NCBI RefSeq assembly: GCF_003255815.1
Contig: NC_037669.1
Span: 125,236,154-125,300,153, forward strand
Reading direction: 5' to 3'
DNA: 64,000 bases
Source: Theropithecus gelada
Taxonomy: Eukaryota; Chordata; Mammalia; Primates; Cercopithecidae
The notes beneath the pieces were generated by a model that saw only the letters and a list, made by a program, of their open reading frames with translations, had not been told where the DNA came from and ran no database searches. Shown here one piece after another: positions 10,684 through 22,558 of this stretch (the stretch's first letter is position 1; the number at the start of each line of letters is the position of its first letter). The translations under genes were made by a program, and so were the position numbers.

Positions 10684-13455
10684 TTTTTTTTTTTCATTTC
10701 TTTTTTTTTATTATTATTATTATACTTTAAGTTCTAGGGTACATGTGCATAACGTGCAGGTTTGTTACATATGTATACTTGTGCCATGTTGCTGTGCTGC
10801 CCCCATCAACTCATCAGCACCCATCAACTCGTCATTTACATCAGGTATAACTCCCAATGCAATCCCTCCCGCCTACCCCCTCCCCATGATAGGCCCCGGT
10901 GTGTGATGTTCCCCTTCCCGAGTCCAAGTGATCTCATTGTTCAGTTCCCACCTATGAGTGAGAACATGCGGTGTTTGGTTTTCTGTTCTTGTGATAGTTT
11001 GCTAAGAATGATGGTTTCCAGCTGCATCCATGTCCCTACAAAGGACACACACTCATCCTTTTTGATGGCTGCATAGTATTCCATGGTGTATATGTGCCAC
11101 ATTTTCTTAATCCAGTCTGTCACTGATGGACATTTGGGTTGATTCCAAGTCTTTGCTATTGTGAATAGTGCCGCAATAAACATACATGTGCATGTGTCTT
11201 TATAGCAGCATGATTTATAATCCTTTGGGTATATACCCAGTAATGGGATGGCTGGGTCATATGGTACATCTAGTTCTAGATCCTTGAGGAATCGCCATAC
11301 TGTTTTCCATAATGGTTGAACTAGTTTACAATCCCACCAACAGTGTAAAAGTGTTCCTATTTCTCCACATCCTCTCCAGCACCTGTTGTTTCCGGACTTT
11401 TTAATGATCGCCATTCTAACTGGTGTGAGATGTTATCTCACTGTGGTTTTGATTTGCATTTCTCTGATGGCCAGTGATGATGAGCATTTTTTCATGTGTC
11501 TGTTGGCTGTATGCTTGTCTTCTTTTGAGAAATGTCTGTTCATATCCTTTGCCCACTTTTTGATGGGGTTATTTGTTTTTTTCTTGTAAATTTGTTTGAG
11601 TTCTTTGTAGGTTCTGGATATTAGCCCTTTGTCAGATGAGTAGATTGCAAAAATTTTCTCCCATTCTGTAGGTTGCCTGTTCACTCTGATGGTAGTTTCT
11701 TTTGCTGTGCAGAAGTTCTTTAGTTTAATGAGATCCCATTTGTCAATTTTGGCTTTTGCTGCTGTTGCTTTTGGTGTTTTACACATGAAGTCTTTGCCCA
11801 TGCCTATGTCCTGAATGGTACTACCTAGGTTTTCCTCTAGGGTTTTTATGGTATTAGGTCTAACATTTAAGTCTCTAATCCATCTTGAATTAATTTTTGT
11901 ATAAGGAGTAAGGAAAGGATCCAGTTTCAGCTTTCTACTTATGGCTAGCCAATTTTCCCAGCACCATTTATTAAATAGGGAATCCTTTCCCCATTTCTTG
12001 TTTTTGTCAGGTTTGTCAAAGATCAGATGGCTGTAGATGTGTGGTATTATTTCTGAGGACTCTGTTCTGTTCCATTGGTCTATATATCTGTTTTGGTACC
12101 AGTACCATGCTGTTTTGGTTACTGTAGCCTCGTAGTATAGTTTGAAGTCAGGTAGCGTGATGCCTCCAGCTTTGTTCTTTTGACTTAGGATTGTCTTGGA
12201 GAGGCGGGCTCTTTTTTGGTTCCATATGAACTTTAAAGCATTTTTTCCAATTCTGTGAAGAAACTAATTGGTAGCTTGATGGGGATGACATTGAATCTAT
12301 AAATAACCTTGGGCAGTATGGCCATTTTCACGATATTGATTCTTCCTATCCATGAGCATGGTATGTTCTTCCATTTGTTTGTGTTCTCTTTTATTTCACT
12401 GAGCAGTGGTTTGTAGTTCTCCTTGAAGAGGTCCTTTACATCCCTTGTAAGTTGGATTCCTAGGTATTTTATTCTCTTTGAAGCAATTGTCAATGGAATT
12501 TCATTCATGATTTGGCTCTCTGTTTGTCTGTTTACTGGTGTATACGAATGCTTGTGATTTTTGCACATTAATTTTGTATCCTGAGACTTTGCTGAAGCTG
12601 CTTATCAGCTTAAGGAGATGTTGGGCTGAGACGATGAGGTTTTCTAAATATACAATCATGTCATCTGCAAACAGGGACAATTTGACTTCTTCTTTTCCTA
12701 ACTGAAGACCCTTTATTTCTTTCTCTTGCCTGATTGCCCTAGCCAGAACTTCCAACACTATGTTGAATAGGAGTGGTGAGAGAGGGCATCCCTGTCTTGT
12801 GCCAGTTTTCAAAGGGAATTTTTCCAGTTTTTGCCCATTCAGTATGATATTGGCTGTGGGTTTGTCATAAATAGCTCTTATTATTTTAAGGTACGTTCCA
12901 TCAATACCGAATTTATTGAGCATTTTTAGCATGAAGGGCTGTTGAATTTTGTCAAAAGCCTTTTCTGCATCTATTGAGAGAATCATGTGGTTCTTGTCTT
13001 TGGTTCTGTTTATATGCTGGATTATGTTTATTGATTTGCGAATGTTGAACCAGCCTTGCATCCCAGGGATGAAACCCACTTGATCATGGTGGATAAGCTT
13101 TGATGTGCTGCTGAATCTGGTTTGCCAGTATTTTATTGAGGATTTTTGCATCGATGTTCATCAGGGATATTGGTCTAAAATTCTCTCTTATTGTTGTGTC
13201 TCTGCCAGGCTTTGGTATCAGGATGATGTTGGCCTCATAAAAAGAGTTAGGGAGGATTCCCTCTTTTTCTATTGATTGGAATAGTTTCAGAAGGAATGGT
13301 ACCAGCTCGTCCTTGGACCTCTGCTAGAATTCAGCTGTGAATCCATCTGGTCCTGGACTTTTTTTGGTTGGTAGGCTATTAATGATTGCCTCAATTTCAG
13401 AGCCTGCTATTGGTCTATTCAGGGATTCAACTTCTTCCTGGTTTAGTCTTGGAAT
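10684..13455 (-). mobile_element. Young monkey-lineage L1, 3' arm
   Basis: Minus-strand L1 from the A-tail and 3'UTR (ACTTTAAGTTCTAGGGTACA near 10723) through ORF2 to about the middle of the gene. Near-intact ORF2 stretches read on the minus strand at 10941-11414, 11433-11801 and 12501-13151. The last contains the RT core with LFADDMIVYLEN. Frameshifts and stops separate them, so no functional protein is expected. Divergence from the copy at 63.1 kb is small by eye. At 13456 it joins an inverted segment. Confidence 0.94.
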
Positions 13456-13841
13456 GCCCACAAGAGAAAGCAGGAAAGATCTAAAATTGACACTCTACCA
13501 TCACAATTAAAAGAACTAGAGAAACAAGAGCAAACGCATTCAAAAGCTAGCAGAAGGCAAGAAATAACTAAGATCAGAGCAAAACTGAAGGAGATAGAGA
13601 CACAAAAAACCCTCCACAAAATCAATGAATCCAGGAGTTGGTTTTTTGAAAAGATCAACAAAATTGACAGACCGCTAGCAAGACTAATAAAGAAGAAAAG
13701 AGAGAAGAATCAAATAGACGCAATAAAAAATGATAAAGGGGATATCACCACCGACCCCACAGAAATACAAACTACCATCAGAGAATACTATAAACACCTC
13801 TATGCAAGTAAGCTAGAAAATCTAGAAGAAATGGATAATTT
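13456..13841 (+). mobile_element. Same L1, inverted 5' arm
   Basis: Plus-strand ORF2 from GCCCACAAGAGAAAGCAGG to CTAGAAGAAATGGATAATTT. In L1 order it ends about 30 bp upstream of where the minus-strand arm begins (the CTAAACCAGGAAGAAGTTGAA block). This is a twin-priming inversion with a small junction loss. The right edge may share TTCCTG microhomology with the target. Confidence 0.93.
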
Positions 13842-13858
13842 CCTGTCATTTTATTTCT
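13842..13858. repeat. L1 target-site duplication, right copy
   Basis: CCTGTCATTTTATTTCT, 17 of 17 identical to 10667-10683. It fixes both ends of the L1 and shows that both arms arrived in one event. Confidence 0.92.
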
Positions 13859-14351
13859 ATCGGTGTATCTTAAAAGTCAGCAAGCATGCCTCAAAATTAC
13901 TTGCTAAAACGCAAATGCTTGGGACCCACACCCAGAGCTTAGTTTTCAGGTTTCAGTAGGTCTGGGAGTAGTACACTTATGCTGAATCTGCTGGCCTGGG
14001 GACACACTTAGATAACCACCGAGTGAGACAAATATGTGTACTCCAAATGAACTTTTGTCCAAGTAACACAGTAGAAACTTTGCTCACTTTCCTTTCACTT
14101 TTATATCTGCATCGCCTGTTATCATACCAAATGAAATTGTTCACTTGCTGAGGTGATAAAAGAAGCATGAGCATTCTTTCTGGGAGGGAGTGTTCAGCAT
14201 TTCCTTAGTGCATCATCTGCAACTATTTAAAATTATTAAGAATGCTATCTACAGGCTATATATTGTCAGATGTAGTATGTGTGTGTTTCTGTGTCTCTGT
14301 GTTTATTTCTTGCAAATATACACATGCTAAAAGTAGTTATTTCTTGTAAAC

Positions 14352-15475
14352 CCTTTTGAAGTATAACATGCACACCAAAAGATGTCAAAATCACATGTAC
14401 ACAGCTTGATAAAGTTTCATAAATTATGTACACACATTGTAACTATTTTCCAGATCAAGAATTAGGACATTACTAGCACCCCCAGAAAATCACTTGTAAC
14501 CCTTTCCATCATATCTCCTCTAAGGATAACCATGATCCTTACTTATAACATATCAATGAATTGATCTACTTTTATATGTAAATAAGTAGAAATAAAAAGA
14601 ATCATATTGATGTAATTTGCATGGCTGCCGCTTTATTGATTTATTGTTTTTGTTGGTTTTGCTGCTGTTTCTCTCAACATTATCTCTGTGATGTGTTGGT
14701 GGTAGTTTTATTTTGTATTGTTTCTTATGTTGTATTTTGTGAATACACCACAGTACATTCTATTGCTCATGAACAGTTGAGTACTTTCCAATGTTTTGCA
14801 AATGCTATTATGGAAATAATTATTTGTAATTTTTGGTACACATTTGTATGGATTTTGCATAGGTATATGCATAAAAATTCAATTGCTAGATAATAGGTAA
14901 TGTGCATGTTCAGCTTTGGTAGCGGTAAATGCTACCAAACAATTTTCAAGAGAGATTTTAGTAATTTACACTCTCATCAGCAGTGCATCAGGATTCTGGC
15001 TGCTTCATATCCTTGCCAAGATGTATTGTTAGTTCATTTGTATTGTTTTGCTTTGTTTATTTTTTATTTTTTGCTTCAGGCATTCTGGTTGGTTTATATA
15101 AAGTTTAGCATATTTCACGTGTGTTTTGCAATGTTCACAGTAAATATCCTCTTTTCTCTCATTTATTTATACAATGGATTTTTTGTAATACAAAAAACTC
15201 TACTCACCCCATTGTTTGCTTTTCTTTCTAATTTCATCTCGTGAAATAGAAATACATTTATTTGGATGAAATATAAATTTCAATGTATTATACATTGTTA
15301 CTATTGGTTATTTATTTTTTCCTTTTGTCTTATTATTGTTTGGGAATTTGTTGAGAAAGTGTTGCCTAATCCAAGATTATGAAGCTATTTAGCTAGTTTT
15401 TTTCTAGAAGATTATTTAACTTTACATTTAGATCCATAATCCATTTATAGTTTTTTGGGCTTATGCCTAAGTATA
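14352..15475 (-). mobile_element. Ancient L1M 3' fragment
   Basis: Minus-strand L1M 3'UTR/ORF2: GTATAACATGCACACC, ACAGCTTGATAAAGTTTCAT, CCAGATCAAGAATTAGGACATTACTAGC, then ATGTTCAGCTTTGGTAG, TTTACACTCTCATCAGCAGTG and a distal part with CCATAATCCATTTATAG. It is highly diverged. The open frames at 14621-14893 and 14900-15244 run against the L1 and are not genes. Confidence 0.75.
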
Positions 15476-18400
15476 GCCACTATTCTGATTCTAGCCTATT
15501 ATAAGAATCTGCAAATGTCCCAGTGAGAAAAAGCTTAAAATTGTCAGCTTCTATCTCTGCTTTAAAAAAATGTTAGACTCATTTGCTCTCCTTCTTCCAG
15601 TAGGATGTTAATATCTTTAAATTAGTGATTTGGGATTTAGTTACAAGTTTTCTAATTGTTCCTGGTAGAAGAGTTTGTCAACTGCAATTGTTTGTTCTGG
15701 CCTACAAATTTCTCCAACTTCCACGGAAACTTCAGTCCCACAGGCTGTTACTTTTTAAAAATAAATGCCCTATACTTACTAAAAATATTTAAAAATTGAA
15801 TAAAAAATATTTCTGTGAGAATGATATTTACATCATTCAGTATTAAGATAAAGATAGTGAAACTTTAATATTTCTGAGTCATCTCATTTTTATCACAGTT
15901 TAAGCTAGCAACGAACTGCTCTGATAAATTTTTTGCAAATAGTAAACAAAGATTTATAAATGATGTTAGCAATATACAAACTAATTCAAATTATAAATCT
16001 CACAGGGACATATCTGAATTTTCTGTGCTATCTTAGAAAATAATTGCCATTGTTAAGATGATCATTTTTCTGGGGGTAATTTTTAAAATCCTCAAGAGAC
16101 AAAACTATTGCTTCATAATGGTTAAGAAAAACCTTATAATTTTCATCTTAATGTCTTCTCTGTGTTGATTTAATGTAACTGACTAAAAATTAGGACAAGA
16201 AGACATCACATTTTAAAGCTAGGTATATGAATACAAAAGTAAAAATAAAAATGTTCCAGTACCCTTGTTCACCTATGATGCCAATTTCATAAGTTTTGGA
16301 ATAGGTGTCAGTGTATATTTTAAATTATAATATTGTGTTTTAACTAATTTCCATGATATGTGATAAAAATATATTTTCATAATATGTAATAAAATATTGG
16401 TTTTATTATATGGTACTGATAGATACCTAGGCTTTGTATTTAAGTTGAATAAATGTTGATATAAATACTCTTTTTTCCTAAAGAATTGTTAGAGTATAGC
16501 TCTTTATTAGGCTCATGATACTTTAAAAATCTGTTTTATTAGAAAGAGGAGTTACTGAATTTTTCCTGTTATAAAGTTTTATGGCACGTTTTTAAAGTGA
16601 AAATGTATCATTATTGAACTATAGTAGAAAGAAACACTTTGTAAGTTAAATTACCTGTGACTCAGTATTACTTTTTTTTTCCTCTCCAAATTAGTGTTTG
16701 GCCAGCATTTAAAAACAATTATTCTACTACAAAAGCAGCAACTACAATTTTGCTCTGTATTTTTATTTTTTATAAAGGAACTTTGTATAAACATGGAAAG
16801 ACTCCTAAATTCTTTAAAGTCATTACACTGATGGTTAAAGGTTTAATATTAGTTTTATGTCCTCAGTGCTCTCCAAAATTTAGGAGAACTGCTTTAATTT
16901 GGGTGTTTTTATATTTAATAATTTGCTTTTAAATTTCCTTAAGCACTAATATTAATTTAAGAGGAAATTAGAAATAAATTCTGAAAGGCATACTGATTTT
17001 TAAAAATTATTTATTATAAAGATTCATAATGCAAAGCTATTGCACCATTTTATACAAAATGAGGACAAGTCCATATTTCTAGGATCCATTGTATCTGAAA
17101 AATTATGAGAGATAAACTTATTCAATTCTCTTTTTTATAATAGGTAATGCAAAATAAGGTACGTAATTTTCTATAATCCTTACCATTCAGATATTTATTA
17201 TTTTCCTCCAATAGATTAATCTTGTTCTACAAAAAAATCACATAATTCAATACTTTTTGATTATTAAAAGAGTAGCCACTGTGCAGAGTAAAGTGACAGA
17301 TATTACATCTCTCAGGATGATAAAAATTTACACTTTGAGAATAGAAATGAACCACAAATGTTTAAACGTGAACTTAAGCATACTAAGTTTTAAAATGTTT
17401 AAGGTATGCACAATGAATTACTAAATCATCTTTGTTTCTTATGCAACAAAGCTGTAAGTGGGAATATTTTTTGGAAGTGTTTATATGTTAATGTGTAGTG
17501 TAAATATACACATATATGGTAGAACTTTACCCCGTTATGGAAGTGATATAGTTCCCCCAGTTTTCTTTACGGTTGTTTAAAGAAAACGTTTAAATAGTCA
17601 TAACCATAAAGTATATGTAATAAATTCATAGCTCAATCTGGCATCATCAAATATGAAAGACACCTGAAAAACCTTGCTTTCACAGTAAAGAAAAGCAGTG
17701 GCGTGACTGAATGCTCATTTTATTTACTACTTCATGTTACATATGAGGTGTTAGTTTTTAAAATTCTAATTTTTCTGGAACATTCTTCGGGAACTCATTC
17801 TGCATCTCTCTTCCTTATTTTGATAAAAGATAGTACTGAATTTAAAGGTCTAAATTGCTTATTTGATGAGTTTCCTAAAATATATGTTTGGTTTTGGCTT
17901 TATTTTCTACTAAATATATTTCTTTTATTTTCCTTTAAGTTCCATTTAAATTACATGCAAATTAGAAAAGTCCAATATTAAAGATTTTAGTACTCTTTGA
18001 AAACATTTAGGTAGAAATACACAGTTATATGGTCTTGTGGGTGAGAGGATGATGATGTACCCTACTGTGTTCAAACCACTTCCTGTGAAATGTTTAATAA
18101 CCAAATAAAGTGGCTTAAAATTTGTAAAAATTTAAACTTACTTTATATTAACAAAATAATAAATAAGTATGGAAGATTTATATGAGGAATTAGGAAAATG
18201 AGTAACAATCAAACCAGAAGCTTGAGAAATAAGATACAATTAAATTGCTTGGTCACTTTTTTGTTCCATAATTATTCGTGAAGATAGTTTCTATGTGACT
18301 TGCAAATTCTTGTGTTTCAATGGGATATCATACATACATGTAATTAAAAAAACAGAAAAGCTGGAATCATATATCATGTATATCTATGCATATGTATATA

Positions 18401-19794
18401 TGATAGTTCACTGAAACTATGTATGTGTGCATATGTGTATGTATGTGTATTGTGTACATATGTGACACATATGTGTGTGTATATGTGACATAGTGCTTCT
18501 TTGCACATCATTTTAGGGAAAAGTGTGGCTTTCTCCAGTTTAGATTTGGTTGACACTTTTTGTTTTAGGCTTGATTTTAACTATTTATGGTAAAATCAAT
18601 GTTTTTCCCTCTTTTTATCTGAGCTAGTAGAAGGCACAGGTTAGTGGCATCTACTAAATGTCAAGTATCCTTAAACTCTCTATTAGCCTATTATTTTGAA
18701 CACAAGACATAAAACATAAAAGTAAGGGAGACGCGTAAACAACTGCTGTGACCCTGCTGGTGACTTCCTCTGCTTTGACTCGACTTTGCTTAGTGAAGGA
18801 AGGATTTCATTACAGATTGTGGAACAGTCCTGGTTTGTGCTTGTTTACTGTAAAAAGATCTGAAATTGGAGGATACTTTTTATGATCACCATACTTATGG
18901 ACAAAATCTGTGTGCAGAAACTTTCTCAAATTCTTAGTAAATGAATAGAGTCAGTGTATTCTTTCTGTCATTTGTAGTCATTATTTTTCCAACGGCAAAT
19001 GAAATCCATTAGGGGGTTGTGAAATCAAGTTAGCAGACCACAACTAGATGTTATTATTAATAATAATTTTAAGAAATAGAATTAGAAAAGCTAGAATCAG
19101 ATATTTGGACTATTTGCTTTCAACTGTTGGACAGATAGAGTAAGCATCTTATCCTTATCTAACTGGATGTCTACTGTTATTTTTTCCTATACTTTAGACC
19201 CTAGATTGAATATATGTTTAAAGTTTGGTATTAAGTGTCACCACTGTAGAGTAAGAGGAAATTACATTACAAAGCGTTGGGAATAAAAGACAGTGGAGAC
19301 TGTAATAAGCAAAATTTATCTAAGATAAGTTTCCTAACATATATCTTTATCTGGTATCTAAGTCCTTCTTCATAAATTACCCTAGGCCAAAGAGTGTAGC
19401 CTTGAACAAGATTACACACATTCCTGGGCATTCTGTATCCAATGACTGGTTAATAAATGGGTATTAACTTCCACTGACCTTGTCCTAGTTGCCACAACTT
19501 TGAAGGTGCACTTCAGCTCCTTTTAGAATCAATTGAACCCTTCATTGGAAATACATCCCAATTCAATTGCCCTACTCTCAATTCTTACTCAGAAACACTT
19601 CCCAATTAAGAGTCTTTTACTGAGATCTCTGAGTCTGCTTCCCGGACAACTATAATAAAATCGTTATTTTTCTTTCCATGATTAGCAGCAAAAATGGGCC
19701 TTAGAATGACAAGAATAAGTAGGAAATATAATATATAAAGATCATCTCTATGATACCAGTTTGATATCTAGTCAAACTTTTTTTCATTTATTAG
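15476..19794. other. AT-rich unassigned sequence
   Basis: About 4.3 kb with no gene, RNA gene or repeat I can name apart from the alternating tract at 18371-18490. The frames at 16657-16932 and 17703-17981 are short, AT-driven and lack any recognisable domain. Confidence 0.6.
18371..18490. repeat. Imperfect TATG/TGTG alternating tract
   Basis: Runs of TATGTATATATG, GTGTATGTATGTGTA and TGTGTGTGTATATG, seen directly. The threonine/histidine/tyrosine-rich frame at 18374-18556 is a by-product. Confidence 0.75.
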
Positions 19795-19875
19795 TCAGAT
19801 TTTTAATGATGACTTCCTATGTGCCAAGCGCCTCATTAGACTTCGGGTAATATGATAACTAATGTCACATTAAAC
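19795..19875 (+). mobile_element. Possible MIR core fragment
   Basis: GACTTCCTATGTGCCAAGCGCCTCATTAGACTTCGGG resembles the MIR core (CTATGTGCCAGGCACTGT...). It is too short for a firm call. Confidence 0.35.
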
Positions 19876-20245
19876 TCATGTCCACACACCTGCCCTGCAA
19901 TTACAGTATATTTTCTTGATCTACTCATTTCTCCACAGTTTTAGACTGCTTACATTGTCTCCACTGTCATCAAATTCCCATTTCCTTCCTTCTTCTTCAT
20001 TCTTGGCTTATATATGCATTTCCCATTTCATTGAAAAAATAAAAGCAATTAAAAAAACGCTTCACATTTCCTCCATGGCACATATTTAAACCCATAAAGA
20101 TACCTATCTTTCCTCCTATTGCTACAAGTGGACTCATAGGACTCCTACCTCAGGCGCATATCTTCATTTCTGCATTGAATCTCATTGTCCCTCATCTTAT
20201 TGAAGTTCTTACTCTGGATATCTCCCTCAGTCCTATATCATAACC

Positions 20246-20247
<2 letters not shown>

Positions 20248-20286
<39 letters not shown>

Positions 20287-20901
20287 CTTTAAGTTCTAGG
20301 GTACATGTGCATAACGTGCAGGTTTGTTACATATGTATACTTGTGCCATGTTGGTGTGCTGCACCCATCAACTCGTTAGCACCCATCAGCTAGTCATTTA
20401 CATCAGGTATAACTCCCAATGCCATCCCTCCCCGCAACCCTCACCCCATAATAGGCCCTGGTGTGTGATGTTCCCCTTCCAGAGTCCAAGTGATCTCATT
20501 GTTCAATTCCCACCTATGAGTGAGAACATGCAGTGTTTGGTTTTCTGTTCTTGCGATAGTTTGCTGAGAATGATGATTTCCAGCTGCATCCATGTCCCTA
20601 CAAAGGACACGAACTCATCCTTTTTTATGGTTGCGTAGTATTCCATGGGGTATATGTGCCACATTTTCTTAATCCAGTCTGTCACTGATGGACATTTGGG
20701 TTGATTCCAAGTCTTTGCTATTGTGAATAGTGCCGCAATAAACATACATGTGCATGTGTCTTTATAGCAGCATGATTTACAATCCTCTGGGTATATACCC
20801 AGTAATGGGATGGCTGGGTCATATGGTATTTCTAGTTCTAGATCCTTGAGGAATTGCCATACTGTTTTCCACAATGGTTGAACCAGTTTACAATCCCACC
20901 A
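20248..20901 (-). mobile_element. Young L1 3' fragment
   Basis: Minus-strand 3'UTR and ORF2 end, from an expanded ATT tail through TTTAAGTTCTAGGGTACATG and ATTTACATCAGGTATAACTC to AACCAGTTTACAATCCCACC. It is 5' truncated without an inverted arm. The minus-strand frame at 20503-20874 is the ORF2 C terminus (ending ..FSLIGGN). It shares the same 3'UTR variants as the copies at 10.7 and 63.2 kb. Confidence 0.93.
20250..20284 (+). repeat. (ATT)n expansion of an L1 tail
   Basis: Eleven to twelve ATT units at the L1 3' end, where the sister copies have three to five. Confidence 0.92.
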
Positions 20902-21249
20902 ACTTTTTTTTTTAATTTACCTTACCATCAGCATACAAATATGATGTCATTTCTGCCACTAAAAGGAAATTCCACTTGCCCTAACAGTGCATTACCAGTC
21001 TTTCTCCAAATACTTTCATACCATTTTCTCTCAAACTCATTCCAGCCAAGACTTTATCCCACCAATTATTTAAAATCAGTCTTCTAATGGTAATCAAATT
21101 ACGCATGTTGCTAATTCCATTATTCAGTTCCCAGTCACTGTGGAGCTATCATTGGTATCTGCATATTTTTCACTCCCTTCTACTAAAAATAAAATAAAGT
21201 AAAAATTATCTTAGATCCCAGGACACCATACCCTCTGATACATTGACTT
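20902..21249. other. Pyrimidine-rich unassigned sequence
   Basis: No gene. The C/T-rich text here and at 19880-20247 looks like one ancient repeat split by the L1, but I cannot name it. Confidence 0.4.
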
Positions 21250-21539
21250 ATCTTTTTCTTTTTCTTTCTTTCTTTTTTTTTTTTTTTTTTTTTTTTTAGA
21301 GTCTCACCCACTGTGTCACCAGGCTGGGGTGCAATGGCATGATCTCAGCTCACTGCAACCTCTGCCTCCCAGGTTCAAGTGATTCTTCTGCCTCAGCCCT
21401 CCAAGTAGCTGGGACTAGAGATATGTGCCACCTTGCCCAGTTAATTTTTGTATTTTTAGTAGAGACGGAGTTTCATCATATTGGCCAGGATGGTCTTGAT
21501 CTCTTGACTTCATGATCTGCCCATCTTTGTCTCCCAAAG
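21250..21539 (-). mobile_element. AluS-like, 5' truncated, with long T/C head
   Basis: Minus-strand Alu with a poly-T/TTTC head at 21250-21297, then both arms to TGTCTCCCAAAGA. The last 40 bp or so of a complete Alu (the GCTGGGATTACAGG...GGCCGGGC end) are missing. Diverged CpG sites suggest S age. Confidence 0.9.
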
Positions 21540-22344
21540 AATTTTCTTCTACCAAGAAGAAAGAGAAAAGGTATTGGAAAGCTCCTATTTATTACCTTTT
21601 AAACTTTAGAGGCTCTTAGTAGAAAGTTAAACTCAAGTTTAGTAATTTGGTGTGGAGTTTAAATGAAAGAGTTTTATTTTTTCATATGTAGGTGGTATTG
21701 ACTATTGATTCCCAAAAGACCACCAAAAAAAATGTTGGTAAAGTAGAGCTAAATTTATTAGACCTATCATAGTAAGAGAGAGCATTAAAAACAATCTTAA
21801 AGCATCACAGTATGAAAAGAAATCAGGGAATGATATCTAGAAAGTTTTAGATTCTGAACTCAGGTGGCCTAATGCAGGTTTTACTAGGCAGTACACTGAT
21901 TAAGACTGGGTAAATTTCGTGACATAATAATTTAAGATTGGGGAATACAGCAGAGCGAAGCTCTTAAATGGAATATTAATAAGTAAACTTGTTTAGTTTG
22001 ATGTTTATGTTAGTAATCTTTTGTTCTTATATGAGAATATTTATCTATATATAGGTATAGAGCAATTTTCTGATGCAGAGTGAATTTATTGGCCTATAGC
22101 ATAGTAGTCCTAGAGAAAAGTTTTTTAGAACAAATGGTTAAATCATAATGACATACATGATCAAGATTTTATTTTTGAATATTAGGCTATGTGGAAGCAT
22201 GCTGTTTAAATTATCAGAAGCCTGTATATTTTATGAGGCATCATACCACATTTTGCCAATCTACTCTTAAACATGAATATGGTTATTTGAATTTTATTAA
22301 TATTTTTAGAAGATACTAAGTATACATTTGACATGATTTTAAAT
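21540..22344. other. Unassigned sequence
   Basis: No gene or recognised repeat. Confidence 0.55.
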
Positions 22345-22558
22345 TAGAAGTTAGCAAACTATGTCCAAGAACCATATTCTCTCCTGTGCATACATTTTTA
22401 ATGAAGCACAGCCACACCCAATCATTTACATATTTTCTATGGCTGCTTTTGTGCTACTAGAGACCAGAGTAGTTGCAACAGAGACCTTATGACCTGCATG
22501 CCAACATTATTTACTGTTTGGTTCTTTAGAGTAAAAGTTAACCAACTCCTCTTTCCAA
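22345..22558 (-). mobile_element. hAT-Charlie MITE, MER1 type
   Basis: Reads as the reverse of a MER1/Charlie3-type element. It has GTTAGCAAACTATG at the start, CACAGCCACACCCAATCATTTACATATT, TCTATGGCTGCTTTTGTGCTAC, AGTAGTTGCAACAGAGACC and a closing AAAAGTTAACCAACTCC. The order and spacing of these blocks fit end to end. Confidence 0.8.

Noticed and set aside
12501..13151. 216-residue open frame, minus strand
   Set aside because: It is L1 ORF2 reverse-transcriptase sequence inside the L1 at 10684-13841, separated from the other ORF2 pieces by frameshifts. It is not a host gene.
14621..15244. Two consecutive hydrophobic plus-strand frames (90 and 114 residues)
   Set aside because: They lie antisense to an ancient L1M. 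Hydrophobicity follows from T-rich sequence, and there is no conserved domain.
16657..16932. Pyrimidine tract plus AG followed by a 91-residue frame, like a splice acceptor and exon
   Set aside because: AT-driven frame with no domain, no supporting donor and no conservation evidence available.
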